A DNA stretch of 64,000 bases, from the NCBI GenBank assembly GCA_016708725.1, contig JADJFE010000002.1, positions 372,001 to 436,000 on the forward strand. The letters are read 5' to 3'. The notes beneath the pieces are model-generated. The model searched no databases. It worked only from the letters and a program-made list of their open reading frames with translations, and was not told where the DNA came from. The translations under genes and the position numbers were made by a program. Below are positions 63,859 through 64,000 of this stretch, piece by piece (position 1 is the stretch's first letter; each line of letters opens with the position of its first letter). This stretch comes from Candidatus Aalborgicola bjergmarkensis. Lineage in GTDB: Bacteria; Pseudomonadota; Gammaproteobacteria; Burkholderiales; Burkholderiaceae_C.

Positions 63859-64000
63859 TCACCGCGCCTGACTTTGAACGGCATTGGCGTGGAGATTGGC
63901 ATTGGAACTGGCCTTGAATTCTTCCTGCAAGAAACGCGAGTGGTTCAGAAAAGCCTGTGCATCTTGTGCCGAAAGCGCCTCGCCAAGCTGGTTGACCTTG
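63859..64000 (-). CDS. C-terminal end of an unrecognised protein, runs off the right edge
   Basis: The last 46 codons of a minus-strand gene: KVNQLGEALSAQDAQAFLNH ... FKASSNANLHANAVQSQAR, then TGA at 63859. It is helical and Ala/Gln-rich. The family cannot be determined from this fragment. Confidence 0.45.
   Translation of the reverse strand, partial: KVNQLGEALSAQDAQAFLNHSRFLQEEFKASSNANLHANAVQSQAR

Overview
The window reads as a chromosomal piece of a betaproteobacterium of the order Burkholderiales, most likely Comamonadaceae and Rhodoferax-like. This is inferred from gene content and order: FmdB / DUF502 / aspS / endonuclease-exonuclease family / cardiolipin synthase, ubiJ-ubiB, a DUF2145 protein, a FAD-dependent dehydrogenase, clpB, and an MtrAB-type outer-membrane electron conduit. 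It is also inferred from a small palindromic element that I recall as common in this family. No database search was possible.

Layout. (1) 1-2.5 kb, minus strand: two adjacent small GTPases and a small unknown gene, separated by attC-like sites, so probably integron-type cassettes. (2) 3.1-6.5 kb, minus: a beta-oxidation pair, thiolase plus FadB-type fusion enzyme, the latter frameshifted. (3) 6.6-18 kb: signalling genes. These are two secreted helical proteins (one PilJ-N-like), a CHASE-GGDEF cyclase, an SBP_bac_3 protein, an MCP with three tandem 273-bp units, a small periplasmic protein with a structured leader, mutL, and a 4HB-type MCP. (4) 18.1-23.1 kb, plus: an electron-transfer operon of monoheme cytochrome c, decaheme MtrA-type cytochrome, MtrB/PioB-type porin and an ethylbenzene-dehydrogenase-like heme protein. 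(5) 23.3-42.5 kb: housekeeping genes ubiJ-ubiB, fmdB, DUF502, aspS, an endo/exonuclease-family protein, cardiolipin synthase, tRNA-Met(CAT), a DUF2145-Sel1-TonB_C protein, a FemAB-like protein, nadE, a FAD oxidoreductase coupled to an ADP-ribosyltransferase-like gene, and clpB.

(6) 42.5-55.3 kb is an accessory array. All its genes lie on the plus strand: an LRAT-like protein, PIN-domain toxin pairs, three copies plus one remnant of a GH24 lysozyme, HigBA-type modules, an orphan C5-cytosine methyltransferase, a GNAT acetyltransferase, RelE/ParE modules, and the tail of an IscB-like nuclease. They are separated by seven full copies of a ~190-bp element with ~46-bp terminal inverted repeats (an eighth full copy lies outside the array at 36.9 kb), by a GGGGTC-A-GACCCC palindrome that sits at gene truncations, and by at least two attC-like sites. 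This is the most unusual part of the window.

(7) 55.3-64 kb: a discoidin-like protein, a chalcone-isomerase-fold protein, a D-Ala-D-Ala carboxypeptidase, a two-TM K+ channel with RCK domains, a RHH/ParE module, a Ca2+/cation antiporter-like protein, an unknown protein, a GGDEF protein and the 3' end of a minus-strand gene.

Quality caution: fadB, aspS and clpB are each broken by a single 1-2 nt frameshift, and so are a HigB-like toxin and a small hypothetical gene. An intact aspS is essential, so many of these are probably sequencing or assembly indels rather than biology.
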